In this document: positions 25,443 to 33,944 of the stretch, in pieces
Position numbering within the stretch: the stretch's first letter is position 1
How the letters are laid out: each line of letters begins with the position of its first letter
Assembly: GCA_035654835.1 (NCBI GenBank)
Contig: DASRVZ010000196.1
Coordinates: forward strand, 1-64,000
Direction of reading: 5' to 3'
Length of the DNA: 64,000 nucleotides
Source of the DNA: UBA4719 sp035654835
GTDB taxonomy: Bacteria; Actinomycetota; Actinomycetes; Actinomycetales; Dermatophilaceae
Program-made: the position numbers and the translations under genes
The notes under the pieces: generated by a model
What the model was told of the DNA's origin: nothing
Seen by the model: the letters and a program-made list of their open reading frames with translations, nothing else
The model's database searches: none

Positions 25443-26084
25443 ATGAGTGGCGCCGGGCGTCAGATCTCCTCGCTGACCCTGGATCGGGTATCGGACCTGC
25501 CGGAACCGTGCGTTTCGTGCATCTTCTGGGAGCTCGATCCCGCGTTGGCTGCCGCATCCATCGCGCGAGGGGACTCGGGTCTGGACAAGGAGTCCTGGTT
25601 CTCAGCAGCGATGTTGGAATGGGGCAGCGTCGGCCAGATCGCTTATGTCGACGAGGTTCCCGCGGGATACGTGACCTATGCGCCGCCGTATCTGGTGCCG
25701 AGGTCGGCCGCCTTCCCGACGTCACCCGTGTCTGCCGATGCCGTGATCCTGATGGCCGCACGGGTCCTCCCCGACTTTGCCGGTCAGGGACTCGGGCGGG
25801 TGCTCATCCAGAGTGCGGCCAAGGACGTGATGCGTCGCGGGGTGCGGGCAATCGAGGCCTTCGGGTACCGAGGCGACCCCGACTCACCCAAGGGGGGGTG
25901 CGTGATCCCCAACGGCTTCCTGACAGCGGTGGGTTTCAAGACCGTTCGCGATCACCGGACCTACCCCCGCCTGCGCTTGGACCTGCGCACCACCCTGACC
26001 TGGCGAGAAGACATGGAAGCCGCAGTGGAGCGATTGTTGGCCTCGGTCAGGGCGCCCAGCCTGAGCCAGGGGCGTCGCGCCTGA
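25443..26084 (+). CDS. GNAT-family N-acetyltransferase
   Basis: A 213-residue acetyltransferase. The acetyl-CoA loop is ARVLPDFAGQGLGRVLIQSA (the Q/R-x-x-G-x-G/A type). Substrate unknown. It lies between parAB-ddl and cwlM, where actinobacteria commonly carry a GNAT gene. It converges with cwlM across a shared hairpin. Confidence 0.85.
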   Translation: MSGAGRQISSLTLDRVSDLPEPCVSCIFWELDPALAAASIARGDSGLDKESWFSAAMLEWGSVGQIAYVDEVPAGYVTYAPPYLVPRSAAFPTSPVSADAVILMAARVLPDFAGQGLGRVLIQSAAKDVMRRGVRAIEAFGYRGDPDSPKGGCVIPNGFLTAVGFKTVRDHRTYPRLRLDLRTTLTWREDMEAAVERLLASVRAPSLSQGRRA

Positions 26085-26110
26085 CGCATCCGAGGCGCAT
26101 CAGGCGCGAC
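26074..26110. terminator. Bidirectional hairpin between GNAT and cwlM
   Basis: 14-base arms GTCGCGCCTGACGC and GCATCAGGCGCGAC (one G-T pair) straddle the GNAT stop and end just before the cwlM stop. A likely terminator for both convergent genes. Confidence 0.6.
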
Positions 26111-26111
26111 C

Positions 26112-27347
26112 TCAGGCCGGCTTGTCCTGGGCGGCTCGGTGTGAGTCGAGGAAGGCGCGCAGGTCATGGAGACGCAGGACGCCTGTTGCGAAGGTGTCAT
26201 CCTCGCCGAGGTACATCCGTTGAAGGGCAATGACAATGGCCTCCGCCACGGTGTCCCGGAACGCTGGGTCGGCCAGCCTTGCCGCATCCTCCTCATGGCT
26301 GAGATACCCCGCCTCGATCGTCACGGCGGGCATCCGGGTGCGCTGGAGCACGGACCACGCGCGGGGGTGTGACCGACAGTCGGCCAATCCGGTGCGAGCC
26401 ACGACCTCGCGTTGGATCAGGTCGGCGAGGTGCTCGCCCACGGCTGACCACGCGCCGAAACGCTCCTGACCGTAGAAGAACGTGGCGACGCCACTGGCTC
26501 GTGACTGATCCGTGGAGTCGCAGTGCAGGGACAGCATGATGTCGGCGCCGGACTCGTTGGCCATCGCCGCGCGCGTGAGCTCGTCGGGGCAGGTTGTCGC
26601 GGATCGGGTGAACAGCACCGTCACACCGATGGCGCTGAGGCGGCCTTCGACGCGTCGGGCCAGGTCGAGCGTGACCTCGGACTCCGCCAGGCCGTGGGCG
26701 ATGGTCCCGGTCTCATCTCCGCCGTGACCGGGATCCAGCACGACGGTCCGCCCTGTCAGGCTGTGTCCGGAGCGCCGGACCAGTTCTTGCTCACGCAGAG
26801 TGTGCGGGGACCCACCGGATACGGCACGAGACAGGGCCGCAAAAGCTCGAAGGGTCTCGGGACCGACGTGGCCGTCGACGGCCAGCCCGACCCCGCACTG
26901 GAAGCGCCGGACAGCCTTCTCGGTGTTGGCACCAAACACGCCATCGACCCGGTCAGGGCTGAAACCCAGGGCCAGGAGGCGCTCCTGGAGCTGAGCCACG
27001 TCGTCACCCTGCAACAGATGGCCGGGGGTGTGGGAGAGGATGCGATCGCCCAGAGTCCAGCGGGCACCGTCGAGGGCAATGTAGGTCTGTGGTCCGACCA
27101 TGCCGTCGACGATCAGACCTCGCCGCTGCTGGAACGCCCGCACCGCGCGGGCCAGCTCCTCGTCGTAGACGTCTGAGAGCTGACTCTCTGAGTGCGGCGA
27201 CTCCGCAGCCTCAGCCGCCCCGGGACCTTCGGCCTCAACTGGTGCCGCTGGGGCCAGGTCGCGGGTGGCCCGCAACAGGGCGCGGATGGAACGCACCACG
27301 ACCCCCTCGTCACCCAGGCGGTAGAGCGCAACGGGCTGGTCCGACAT
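26112..27347 (-). CDS. cwlM: CwlM-like N-acetylmuramoyl-L-alanine amidase homologue
   Basis: A 411-residue protein with no signal peptide. It has two peptidoglycan-binding domains (residues about 12-95 and 105-170; RAFQQRRGLIVDGMVGPQT, RRFQCGVGLAVDGHVGPET), then an amidase_3 domain. Zinc and catalytic residues look present (DPGHGGDE, LAESEVTL, MLSLHCDS, VTIEAGYLSHEED). The mycobacterial CwlM is cytoplasmic and, when phosphorylated, activates MurA. The lack of an export signal fits that regulatory role. It heads toward trxA-trxB-sigM in the conserved order. Confidence 0.88.
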   Translation of the reverse strand: MSDQPVALYRLGDEGVVVRSIRALLRATRDLAPAAPVEAEGPGAAEAAESPHSESQLSDVYDEELARAVRAFQQRRGLIVDGMVGPQTYIALDGARWTLGDRILSHTPGHLLQGDDVAQLQERLLALGFSPDRVDGVFGANTEKAVRRFQCGVGLAVDGHVGPETLRAFAALSRAVSGGSPHTLREQELVRRSGHSLTGRTVVLDPGHGGDETGTIAHGLAESEVTLDLARRVEGRLSAIGVTVLFTRSATTCPDELTRAAMANESGADIMLSLHCDSTDQSRASGVATFFYGQERFGAWSAVGEHLADLIQREVVARTGLADCRSHPRAWSVLQRTRMPAVTIEAGYLSHEEDAARLADPAFRDTVAEAIVIALQRMYLGEDDTFATGVLRLHDLRAFLDSHRAAQDKPA

Positions 27348-27466
27348 ACCTGCCCCTCCGGCGTGGAGCTGTCACGATTGACAGCAGGAACCGAGCCTAT
27401 CGGCAATGCCGGGGTGACGTGCGGTCCCGATCAGGGTTGCCCGTCACGAGCTCGGGCGGGGCGCAG

Positions 27467-27793
27467 TCAGCCGAGGTATTCAGACAGCTCGCGGATCAGC
27501 TTGGGCTTGGGCAGGGCACCTACCAGGGTCTTGACTACCTTGCCCTTGACGTAGACGTTCATCGTCGGGATGCCCGTGATGCCGTAACGCGAGGTGACCT
27601 CAGGGTTCTCGTCGGTGTTGAGCTTGACGACCGACACCTTGCCGGCGTGCTCGGTGGCCAGCTCCTCGAGGATGGGGGCCACCGCCTTGCAGGGGCCGCA
27701 CCACGGCGCCCAGAAATCGACGATGACCGGCACCTCGCTCATCAGGACATCGGTGTCGAACGTCGCGTCGGTGGTCTCCTTGGTAGCTCCCAC
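27467..27793 (-). CDS. trxA: Thioredoxin
   Basis: A 108-residue thioredoxin with active site FWAPWCGPCKAVAP and the cis-proline motif GIPTMNVY. It is reduced by the TrxB encoded just upstream. The GTG start at 27793 has SD AAGGAG. The single-domain length is standard. Confidence 0.97.
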   Translation of the reverse strand: MGATKETTDATFDTDVLMSEVPVIVDFWAPWCGPCKAVAPILEELATEHAGKVSVVKLNTDENPEVTSRYGITGIPTMNVYVKGKVVKTLVGALPKPKLIRELSEYLG

Positions 27794-27852
27794 GGCGGGG
27801 GCTCCTTTCCTGGGTTGAAGCTGGAAACGATCGGTGTGCTGGTCAAGAGTGG

Positions 27853-28863
27853 CTAGCTGACGACAGCCGTGTGGGCAGACTGCGCAGAGGTGATACCAAG
27901 AGCGGGCTCCGCGTCGAGATGAAGGTCGGCGAGGAACCGCTCGGCGTCCAGTGCTGCAGCGCAGCCCGAGCCCGCGGCCGTGATCGCTTGGCGGTAGGTG
28001 TGGTCGACGAGGTCGCCCGAGGCGAAGACGCCAGGGATGTTGGTTGCCGTGGTGCCACTGCCGACCAGCACGTAGCCCTGGGAGTCGAGGGCGACGACAC
28101 CCTTGATCAGCTCGTTGCGGGGGTCATGGCCGATCGCGACGAACACGCCCGTGACGGGCAGCAGTCGCGTCTCGCCGCTGACCGTGTCACGCAAGGTCAC
28201 GCCGGTCACCTTGTCCTCACCGTGGATGGCGTCCACGGCCGAGTTCCAGGCGAAGTGGATCTTGTCGTTGGTCATGGCGCGCTCGACCATGATCTTGGAG
28301 GCGCGCAGCTGGTCGCGTCGGTGCACGATCGTCACGGATCGGGCGAACCTGGTCAGGAAGGTGGCTTCCTCGATGGCGGAGTCGCCGCCGCCGACGACCA
28401 CGATGTCCTGGTCGCGGAAGAAGAAACCGTCGCAGGTTGCGCACCAGGAGACGCCGTGTCCGGACAGACGCTTTTCGTCCGGCAGCCCGAGCTGCCGGTA
28501 GGCCGAGCCCATCGCCAGGATCACGGCGTGGGCCGACCAGGTGTTGCCCTCGCCGTCCGTGACCGTCTTGACGGGGCCTTCGAGGGACACCGCGGTGACG
28601 TCGTCCCGGATGAGCTCTGCGCCGAAACGCTCGGCTTGTGCGCGCATGGCATCCATCAGGTCAGGACCCATGATGCCGGTCGGGAAGCCGGGGAAGTTCT
28701 CGACCTCGGTGGTGTTCATCAGGGCGCCACCTGCGGTGACCGAGCCCTCGAAGATGACCGGATTGAGGTTGGCGCGGGCTGCATAGACGGCAGCGGTGTA
28801 TCCGGCCGGTCCCGAGCCGATGATGATGACGTTACAAACGTCGGTGCTGCTCACGCTGCTCAC
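27853..28863 (-). CDS. trxB: Thioredoxin reductase
   Basis: A 336-residue FAD/NADPH flavoenzyme. It has the FAD motif IIGSGPAGYTAAVYAAR, redox-active WCATCDGFFF, NADPH motif VVGGGDSAIEEA and C-terminal GVFASGDLVDHTYRQAITAAGSGCAAA. GTG 28863 with SD AAAGGA is preferred; an upstream TTG (28908) lacks an SD. It pairs with trxA. Confidence 0.95.
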   Translation of the reverse strand: MSSVSSTDVCNVIIIGSGPAGYTAAVYAARANLNPVIFEGSVTAGGALMNTTEVENFPGFPTGIMGPDLMDAMRAQAERFGAELIRDDVTAVSLEGPVKTVTDGEGNTWSAHAVILAMGSAYRQLGLPDEKRLSGHGVSWCATCDGFFFRDQDIVVVGGGDSAIEEATFLTRFARSVTIVHRRDQLRASKIMVERAMTNDKIHFAWNSAVDAIHGEDKVTGVTLRDTVSGETRLLPVTGVFVAIGHDPRNELIKGVVALDSQGYVLVGSGTTATNIPGVFASGDLVDHTYRQAITAAGSGCAAALDAERFLADLHLDAEPALGITSAQSAHTAVVS

Positions 28864-28977
28864 GCTTGGCTGTCCTTTGTGGGTCGTGGGGATCTCGTCT
28901 GCTGTCAACCGATTCTATGGCGAGGTTGTTCCACCGCCGCCACTGGCCATGCGGCTCGGAGCAGCCGCCCGGACCGC

Positions 28978-29736
28978 TCAGGGCAGCACGATGCCTTGAT
29001 GCAGCAAGGAGGCGTCGGCTTGTGAGCACCCTCGCCCGACGGCATACGCAGTCTGTACGCCGTCCGTCGTGGCCACGATGATCGCCGCAGGTTGTCCCTC
29101 GTAGAACGCGAGGTCGGCCTGGACCATCTGCGCGCGGTCGGCGCCGATCGCACCGAGACAGTCGGTAAGACCACTGGCCGTGCCTATCCGGCCGGCAGCC
29201 GAGGAGTCGGCCATCGGTTGGGGCGAGTCGAACGCGACGTCGTGCAGGTTCCGGGCTTGCGTCACGAAAGCGGCTTGGGTGTATCGGACAGAGGACACGC
29301 GGATCCGGATCGACGCGGGAGTGACGCCGCCGCCGGCCACGGCCTTGTCGTCGCTCGTCGGGGCTCGACTACTGGACTCACGGTCGGCGGAGGCGAGGGC
29401 GGACGACGCAGTGCTGGTCACACCGCCGGACTGGCTGTCCCGGAGCAGGTTGTTGCCGAGGACTCCGATCAGGACGACCGCAGCAGCGGCGCCGGCGAGC
29501 GAGAAGAGGAGTCGTCCGGGGCGACGTCGCGTGGCGAGGAGTGGGCTGACCGACGCGCCCGAGGCGAGGACTGCTCGTTGGGCCTGCTCGGCGGCGAGGC
29601 TCGCGCTGATCCGCTCGACCACATAGGCCGGCATCGGGTCGGGCTCAGGCAGCCCGGACAGAAGGGCGCGAACACCGGTCTGGTCGTCGTCCGGCGACGA
29701 TCCGACGGGTTTGCGGGGGGCGATCAGGGTGCTCAC
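28978..29736 (-). CDS. Putative anti-sigma factor of SigM (membrane-anchored)
   Basis: A 252-residue protein with a cytosolic N-terminus of about 80 residues, one membrane helix (LLFSLAGAAAAVVLIGVLG, near residues 75-95) and an extracytoplasmic domain. It lacks the HxxxCxxC zinc motif of ZAS anti-sigma factors. Position downstream of an ECF sigma gene and upstream of trxB matches the mycobacterial SigM anti-sigma (Rv3912) position. The role is inferred from topology and neighbourhood. GTG 29736. Confidence 0.75.
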   Translation of the reverse strand: MSTLIAPRKPVGSSPDDDQTGVRALLSGLPEPDPMPAYVVERISASLAAEQAQRAVLASGASVSPLLATRRRPGRLLFSLAGAAAAVVLIGVLGNNLLRDSQSGGVTSTASSALASADRESSSRAPTSDDKAVAGGGVTPASIRIRVSSVRYTQAAFVTQARNLHDVAFDSPQPMADSSAAGRIGTASGLTDCLGAIGADRAQMVQADLAFYEGQPAAIIVATTDGVQTAYAVGRGCSQADASLLHQGIVLP

Positions 29737-29848
29737 CTCGATGTCGGTAACGAGTCGTTCAGCGGCTGGCTCTGCGTTGGCTGGATCTGCGGTCTGGTCG
29801 GGCAGCTCGGACGGCAGGTGCGTCGAGGTGCTCCGCCTGGGTATGACG

Positions 29849-30451
29849 TCAGGAGGGTGCCATTGGTTCCTTCGGAGGGTGGCTCACGGGTTTGTGGGGT
29901 GGTGCAGGCAGGCCCAACAAGGGCACCATTGCTGCCCGTCCTCGCGCGCATCGGGACTTGATGGTGCCCTCCGCGACATCAAGGATGCTGGCCGCCTCGG
30001 TGATGCTGAGTCCGTGCATGTCGACCAGCACCAAGGCCATCCGCTGGCCTTCAGGCAGCTGCTCGAGCGCCCGTTGGACGTCAAGGCGGACATCAACGCT
30101 GTGGTGGTGGTCGTGCCTGTCGGCCAGGTCGTGGTGGTCGGCATCCGGCAGACCGACGACAGGCTTGATCCGCCGCCGCCGGTCCAGGCATGAGTTGACC
30201 ACGATGCGATGCAGCCAGGTCGTGACCGCCGCGTCGCCCCGGAAGGAGTCGGCACGCCGAAAGGCCGCGATGAACGCTTCCTGGACAGCATCGGCGGCCA
30301 TCTCAGGATCGCGAGTGGTTCGCAGTGCGACGGCCCACATCCGGTCGCGGTGGCGACGGAAGATCTCGCCGAACGCGTCAGGGTCGCCGGCACAGCGTGC
30401 CGAGAGCAGCTCACGGTCGGACAGCTCAAGAAGGTCGTCCAGGCGTGACAT
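29849..30451 (-). CDS. sigM: ECF RNA polymerase sigma factor SigM
   Basis: A 200-residue ECF sigma factor. Region 2 is DPDAFGEIFRRHRDRMWAVALRTTRDPEMAADAVQEAFIAAF and region 4 is LEQLPEGQRMALVLVDMHGLSITEAASILDVAEGTIKSRCARGR. The start ATG 30451 lies 11 bases after the pseudokinase stop, so it is probably coupled to the murJ-pseudokinase transcript. A His-rich linker (HHDLADRHDHHHS) lies between regions 2 and 4. The C-terminus carries about 25 extra Pro-rich residues. Confidence 0.92.
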   Translation of the reverse strand: MSRLDDLLELSDRELLSARCAGDPDAFGEIFRRHRDRMWAVALRTTRDPEMAADAVQEAFIAAFRRADSFRGDAAVTTWLHRIVVNSCLDRRRRIKPVVGLPDADHHDLADRHDHHHSVDVRLDVQRALEQLPEGQRMALVLVDMHGLSITEAASILDVAEGTIKSRCARGRAAMVPLLGLPAPPHKPVSHPPKEPMAPS

Positions 30452-30461
30452 CAGGGCGCAC

Positions 30462-32201
30462 TCAACTGAGCGCGATCTCCGAGATCGAGGCGCGGAACCA
30501 GGGAGCGTCCGGAGCCAGCTTGGTGAACCAGACGATGACGTACTGCGCGCGTGGCATGGTGTCGACGGCCTTGACCTGGATCTGTCCGGTTGCCGCGGTG
30601 GCGCTGCCGATGACGGTGGCCCCGTCGAGGCTGTTGCTGGCCGCGGCATAGACCGTGAGGTCGACGGGGCCGGTACCGAGATCGATGGTGACCTGGTGCA
30701 CCGACGTCGGCTGCCCGAGGTCCAGGAGCACCCCGACGCCCTTCTTCGGCAGTCCGCCGAACGCTGCCGAGTTGTAGCCCTCGGAGCTCCACGCGGTGGC
30801 GGGGTTGCCGTCGTATACCCGGGGCGCCTGGGTGTTCTTCTCGTTCCTGTCGCCTTGAGGGTCGAACCCGGTGGCCGACAGGATCGCGATGGGCTGGCCA
30901 GCAGATGGCCCCTCCGGTACGGGAGGTGAAGATGTGGGAGCCGCGGTGGAGGGTGGCGCACTCGTGGTCGGCGCGCCCTTGGGCGTGGAGCTCGCCGGGC
31001 CGGTGCTCTCTCCGATGGACTGCACGCCGCAGTAGCCGACGAGCAACGACAAGCTCACGAACGCCGCAACGATGATCACGACGATCTTGGCCTGATCCTG
31101 GCTGGGAGCCTGGGCCGTCGAGGCTGGGAGCATCGGCAACGGCGGTTCAATCTCGTCGTAGTGGGCCGACAGGGCCTCGGGCAGCGTCATCCGCTCACCG
31201 CCGAGGTCGGTGTCCCCCAGAGCGGCAGCCGCCTTGTCGGTGGCAGCTCTGCCGAACGAACCGACCCTGCCTCCGACGGCGCCAGCCGCTGCGCCTGCGT
31301 CCGCAAGCGCACGTCCGACAACCTTGGCCGCGGCTGCACCAGGTGCCGCGGCATGGTCGCCGGCCACCGGGGCGTCGGTTGGCCCCGAGTCTGGCCGTGG
31401 CAGTTCCAGGACGACGGTCGGGTCGACCTCGACGCGATGGACCGCTTCACGCGACCACGGTGCGATCTGGCTGGCGAAGTCGCCGGGCGTCAGTGGGCCG
31501 GTGTCTTCGTTGAACGTCATCCGGCAGAGGGCATCGAGATCACCGGGGACCCCTGCGGCGATCTCGGACGGCGCCGCGACCCCACCGACGACGCGCGGTG
31601 CAGGCTCGACACCGACGACCGGTTCGGTCAAGGGCCATCGACTGGTCAGGGCGGCATAGGCAACCGCAACCACGGCGACGGCATCTCGGCGTGATGCTGC
31701 GGCAGCATCCGGCTCTTCAGTCCCATTGATCGCGGCGTCGACGGCCAGACCGCTCACCCTGATCGCACCGTCCGCGGTGCGCAGGACGCAGTGGGGAGTC
31801 AGACACAGGTGGTGCAAGCCTCGCTGGCGGGCGGTCTCCAGGGAGCCCGCGGTCTCGCCGGCGATGCGGCGGGCCTCCTCTGCGGGCAGAGAGCCCTGGA
31901 GCAGCAATGCAGCGAGAGACTCGGCCCCAGTCATCGTCTCCTCGACGATGTAGGAGTTGTCGACCTGGGTGCTGACGTCGAGGATGCGGATCAGCCGGGT
32001 GTCCTCGACTCCCGCGGCGCGCCGGGCAGCGTCCAGGATGCCGGCGCGGTTGGGGTGATCGGACTCGACGATGGTCAGAGCGACTTCGCGCTCGAGCGTG
32101 GTGTCGTGGGCGGACCAGCGCTCGATGTGACTTCCCCGCGAGATCCGGCGACGCAGGGCATAACGACCCTCGACGATCGTTCCTGGTCCGACGCCGTGCA
32201 C
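30462..32201 (-). CDS. Membrane pseudokinase with discoidin-like extracellular domain
   Basis: A 579-residue protein. Residues 8-270 have a kinase-like fold, but catalytic residues are missing: VALTIVES lacks the ATP lysine, HHLCLTPHCVL replaces HRD-K-N, and VSGLAVD replaces DFG. Then come an Ala-rich linker, a membrane helix (VVIIVAAFVSLSLLVGYCGV), a Pro/Thr-rich stalk and a C-terminal discoidin-like sandwich (YDGNPATAWSSE, VLLDLGQPTSVHQVTIDLG). In mycobacteria the equivalent pseudokinase is fused to MurJ (MviN) and recruits FhaA. Here it is a separate gene directly after murJ. Confidence 0.85.
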   Translation of the reverse strand: MHGVGPGTIVEGRYALRRRISRGSHIERWSAHDTTLEREVALTIVESDHPNRAGILDAARRAAGVEDTRLIRILDVSTQVDNSYIVEETMTGAESLAALLLQGSLPAEEARRIAGETAGSLETARQRGLHHLCLTPHCVLRTADGAIRVSGLAVDAAINGTEEPDAAAASRRDAVAVVAVAYAALTSRWPLTEPVVGVEPAPRVVGGVAAPSEIAAGVPGDLDALCRMTFNEDTGPLTPGDFASQIAPWSREAVHRVEVDPTVVLELPRPDSGPTDAPVAGDHAAAPGAAAAKVVGRALADAGAAAGAVGGRVGSFGRAATDKAAAALGDTDLGGERMTLPEALSAHYDEIEPPLPMLPASTAQAPSQDQAKIVVIIVAAFVSLSLLVGYCGVQSIGESTGPASSTPKGAPTTSAPPSTAAPTSSPPVPEGPSAGQPIAILSATGFDPQGDRNEKNTQAPRVYDGNPATAWSSEGYNSAAFGGLPKKGVGVLLDLGQPTSVHQVTIDLGTGPVDLTVYAAASNSLDGATVIGSATAATGQIQVKAVDTMPRAQYVIVWFTKLAPDAPWFRASISEIALS

Positions 32202-32276
32202 GCCTGCTCCTTAATCTGCTCCACACAGAACTCGCGTATGAGACCTCATCCTAGGCTGGCTCAGCGCCGGGGTGGC

Positions 32277-33944
32277 TCAGCGCCGGGGCGACCGGGACAC
32301 GGTCTGGCGCACTCGCTCCAGGACAGGCCCGACCAGCTCGTCGATCTCACGAACGCGCAACGCGCGAGCCGCAGCCACGTAGATCACGACAAACACCAGA
32401 CCACCTGTCACCAGGGCAACAGGGTCGTAGAGCTTCCCGGCGAGAACGTGTCCCACACCAAGCTGCACGAGGTATGCCGCGGCGGCGGCAACGACCGACG
32501 CCACACCAAGACGGACATAGGTGCGGCTTACTTCACGCAGGGGCAGAGCCTCGAGCCGGCGGCGCGCCAGAACCAGACCGACGGCCATACCGGCGAGGTT
32601 GCTGATGGCCAGACCAGCGCCGACTCCGACAGCGATCCACCGCAACGGCAGCAGCAGGCTGGCGAGGTTGGCGATTGTTGCGACCGCGGTGACCACGAGT
32701 TGCAACCTGAAAGGCGTCCTGGCGTCCTCGAACGCGTAGAACACCCGCTGCAGCAGATAGAAAACGCCGAATGGCACCAGCCCCACCATCATCGCCATCA
32801 TCACCATGGCGATGCCCCGAGTACTTGACTCGCTGCTGCCTTGATAGAGGGTGGCCGTGGCGGCGAAGCCAAGGACGAAGGCACCCACCGTGGCCGGGAC
32901 GGTGGCGACAGCGGTCAGGCGCATGCCTCTGTCAACGTCGGCACGGACCTCGCCGAGATCGCCGGCGTGGGCGGCCCTGGACATTCGGGTGAAGAGCGCG
33001 GTCACCAGGGAGACGGTCACCAGCCCGTGCGGGAGCATGAAGATCAGGAGGGCGTTGGTGTACGAGATCTTGCCCGGCACCTCCAGGCCCGCCGAGACCC
33101 CTGCCTGTCCGGCGTAGGTCAGGACCCGTGAGGTGATGATGAAGCCAGCCGCCGAGACAGCCGTGGCGGCAAAGGTCCAGAGGGCCACCGTGGACGCGGT
33201 GCGCAGGCCCACACCCCGCACGCCCCACCGTGGCCTGTACCGGAACCCGGATCGCCAGAGTGGCACGACGAGCACGAGGGCTTGGGCCGCGACTCCGGCC
33301 GTGGCGCTTCCGGCGAGCACCCAGACCATCGGAGAGGTCCAGCTGGTGACGTCGGCCTGGTGCGGGTACTTCACCAGGAAGTAGGCCATCCCGGCGATGG
33401 CCACGACGTTCGCCATGGCGGGGGCCCACATGTACGCCGCGAAGTGGTTGCGGGCGTTGAGCACCTGGCCCAGGAGCGTGTACAGCCCGTAGAAGAAGAC
33501 CTGTGGCATGCAGATCAGCGCGAAGGCGATGCTCAGCGACCGCACGTCCGCGGTCCAGCTCTGCGTGCTGTAGAGCTCGACCAGCAGCCCGGCGGCCAGG
33601 GTGAATACCACGGCGACGACCGCAACACCGGCGACGGCGATGGTGAGCAGCCGGTCGACGTACTCTCGTCCGCCGTCGGCATGGCTGTCCGCTCGAGTGA
33701 TCTGGGGAACCAGGACTGCGTTGAGGACACCGCCGGCGAGCAGCAGATAGATGATGTTGGGCAGGGTGTTGGCTACGTCCCAGGCGTCACCTGCCAACGC
33801 GGTCCCCACCACGGCGAGCTGCATGGCGGCCCGCACCACGCCCAAGATCCGTGAAGCAATGATTCCGGCCGCCATGCCGGCGGTTGAGCGAGCCAGGCTG
33901 GCGGAGGGCGAGTCGGGCGGGAGGTCGCTGACCGATTCACTCAT
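32277..33944 (-). CDS. murJ: Lipid II flippase MurJ
   Basis: A 555-residue polytopic MOP-family flippase moving lipid II across the membrane. Typical motifs are GIIASRILGVVRAA, DAWDVANTLPNIIYLLLAGGVLNAVLVPQITRA and a C-terminal LVLARRRLE region. About 14 helices can be counted. It ends with a short basic tail and is not fused to a pseudokinase. It overlaps the DUF6049 gene by 8 bases (ATGAGTGA). Confidence 0.95.
   Translation of the reverse strand: MSESVSDLPPDSPSASLARSTAGMAAGIIASRILGVVRAAMQLAVVGTALAGDAWDVANTLPNIIYLLLAGGVLNAVLVPQITRADSHADGGREYVDRLLTIAVAGVAVVAVVFTLAAGLLVELYSTQSWTADVRSLSIAFALICMPQVFFYGLYTLLGQVLNARNHFAAYMWAPAMANVVAIAGMAYFLVKYPHQADVTSWTSPMVWVLAGSATAGVAAQALVLVVPLWRSGFRYRPRWGVRGVGLRTASTVALWTFAATAVSAAGFIITSRVLTYAGQAGVSAGLEVPGKISYTNALLIFMLPHGLVTVSLVTALFTRMSRAAHAGDLGEVRADVDRGMRLTAVATVPATVGAFVLGFAATATLYQGSSESSTRGIAMVMMAMMVGLVPFGVFYLLQRVFYAFEDARTPFRLQLVVTAVATIANLASLLLPLRWIAVGVGAGLAISNLAGMAVGLVLARRRLEALPLREVSRTYVRLGVASVVAAAAAYLVQLGVGHVLAGKLYDPVALVTGGLVFVVIYVAAARALRVREIDELVGPVLERVRQTVSRSPRR

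Noticed and set aside
28903..28908. TTGACA at the upstream TTG start candidate of trxB
   Set aside because: It looks like a -35 box, but no -10 with proper spacing was found, and it was not used as a start since GTG 28863 has a better SD.
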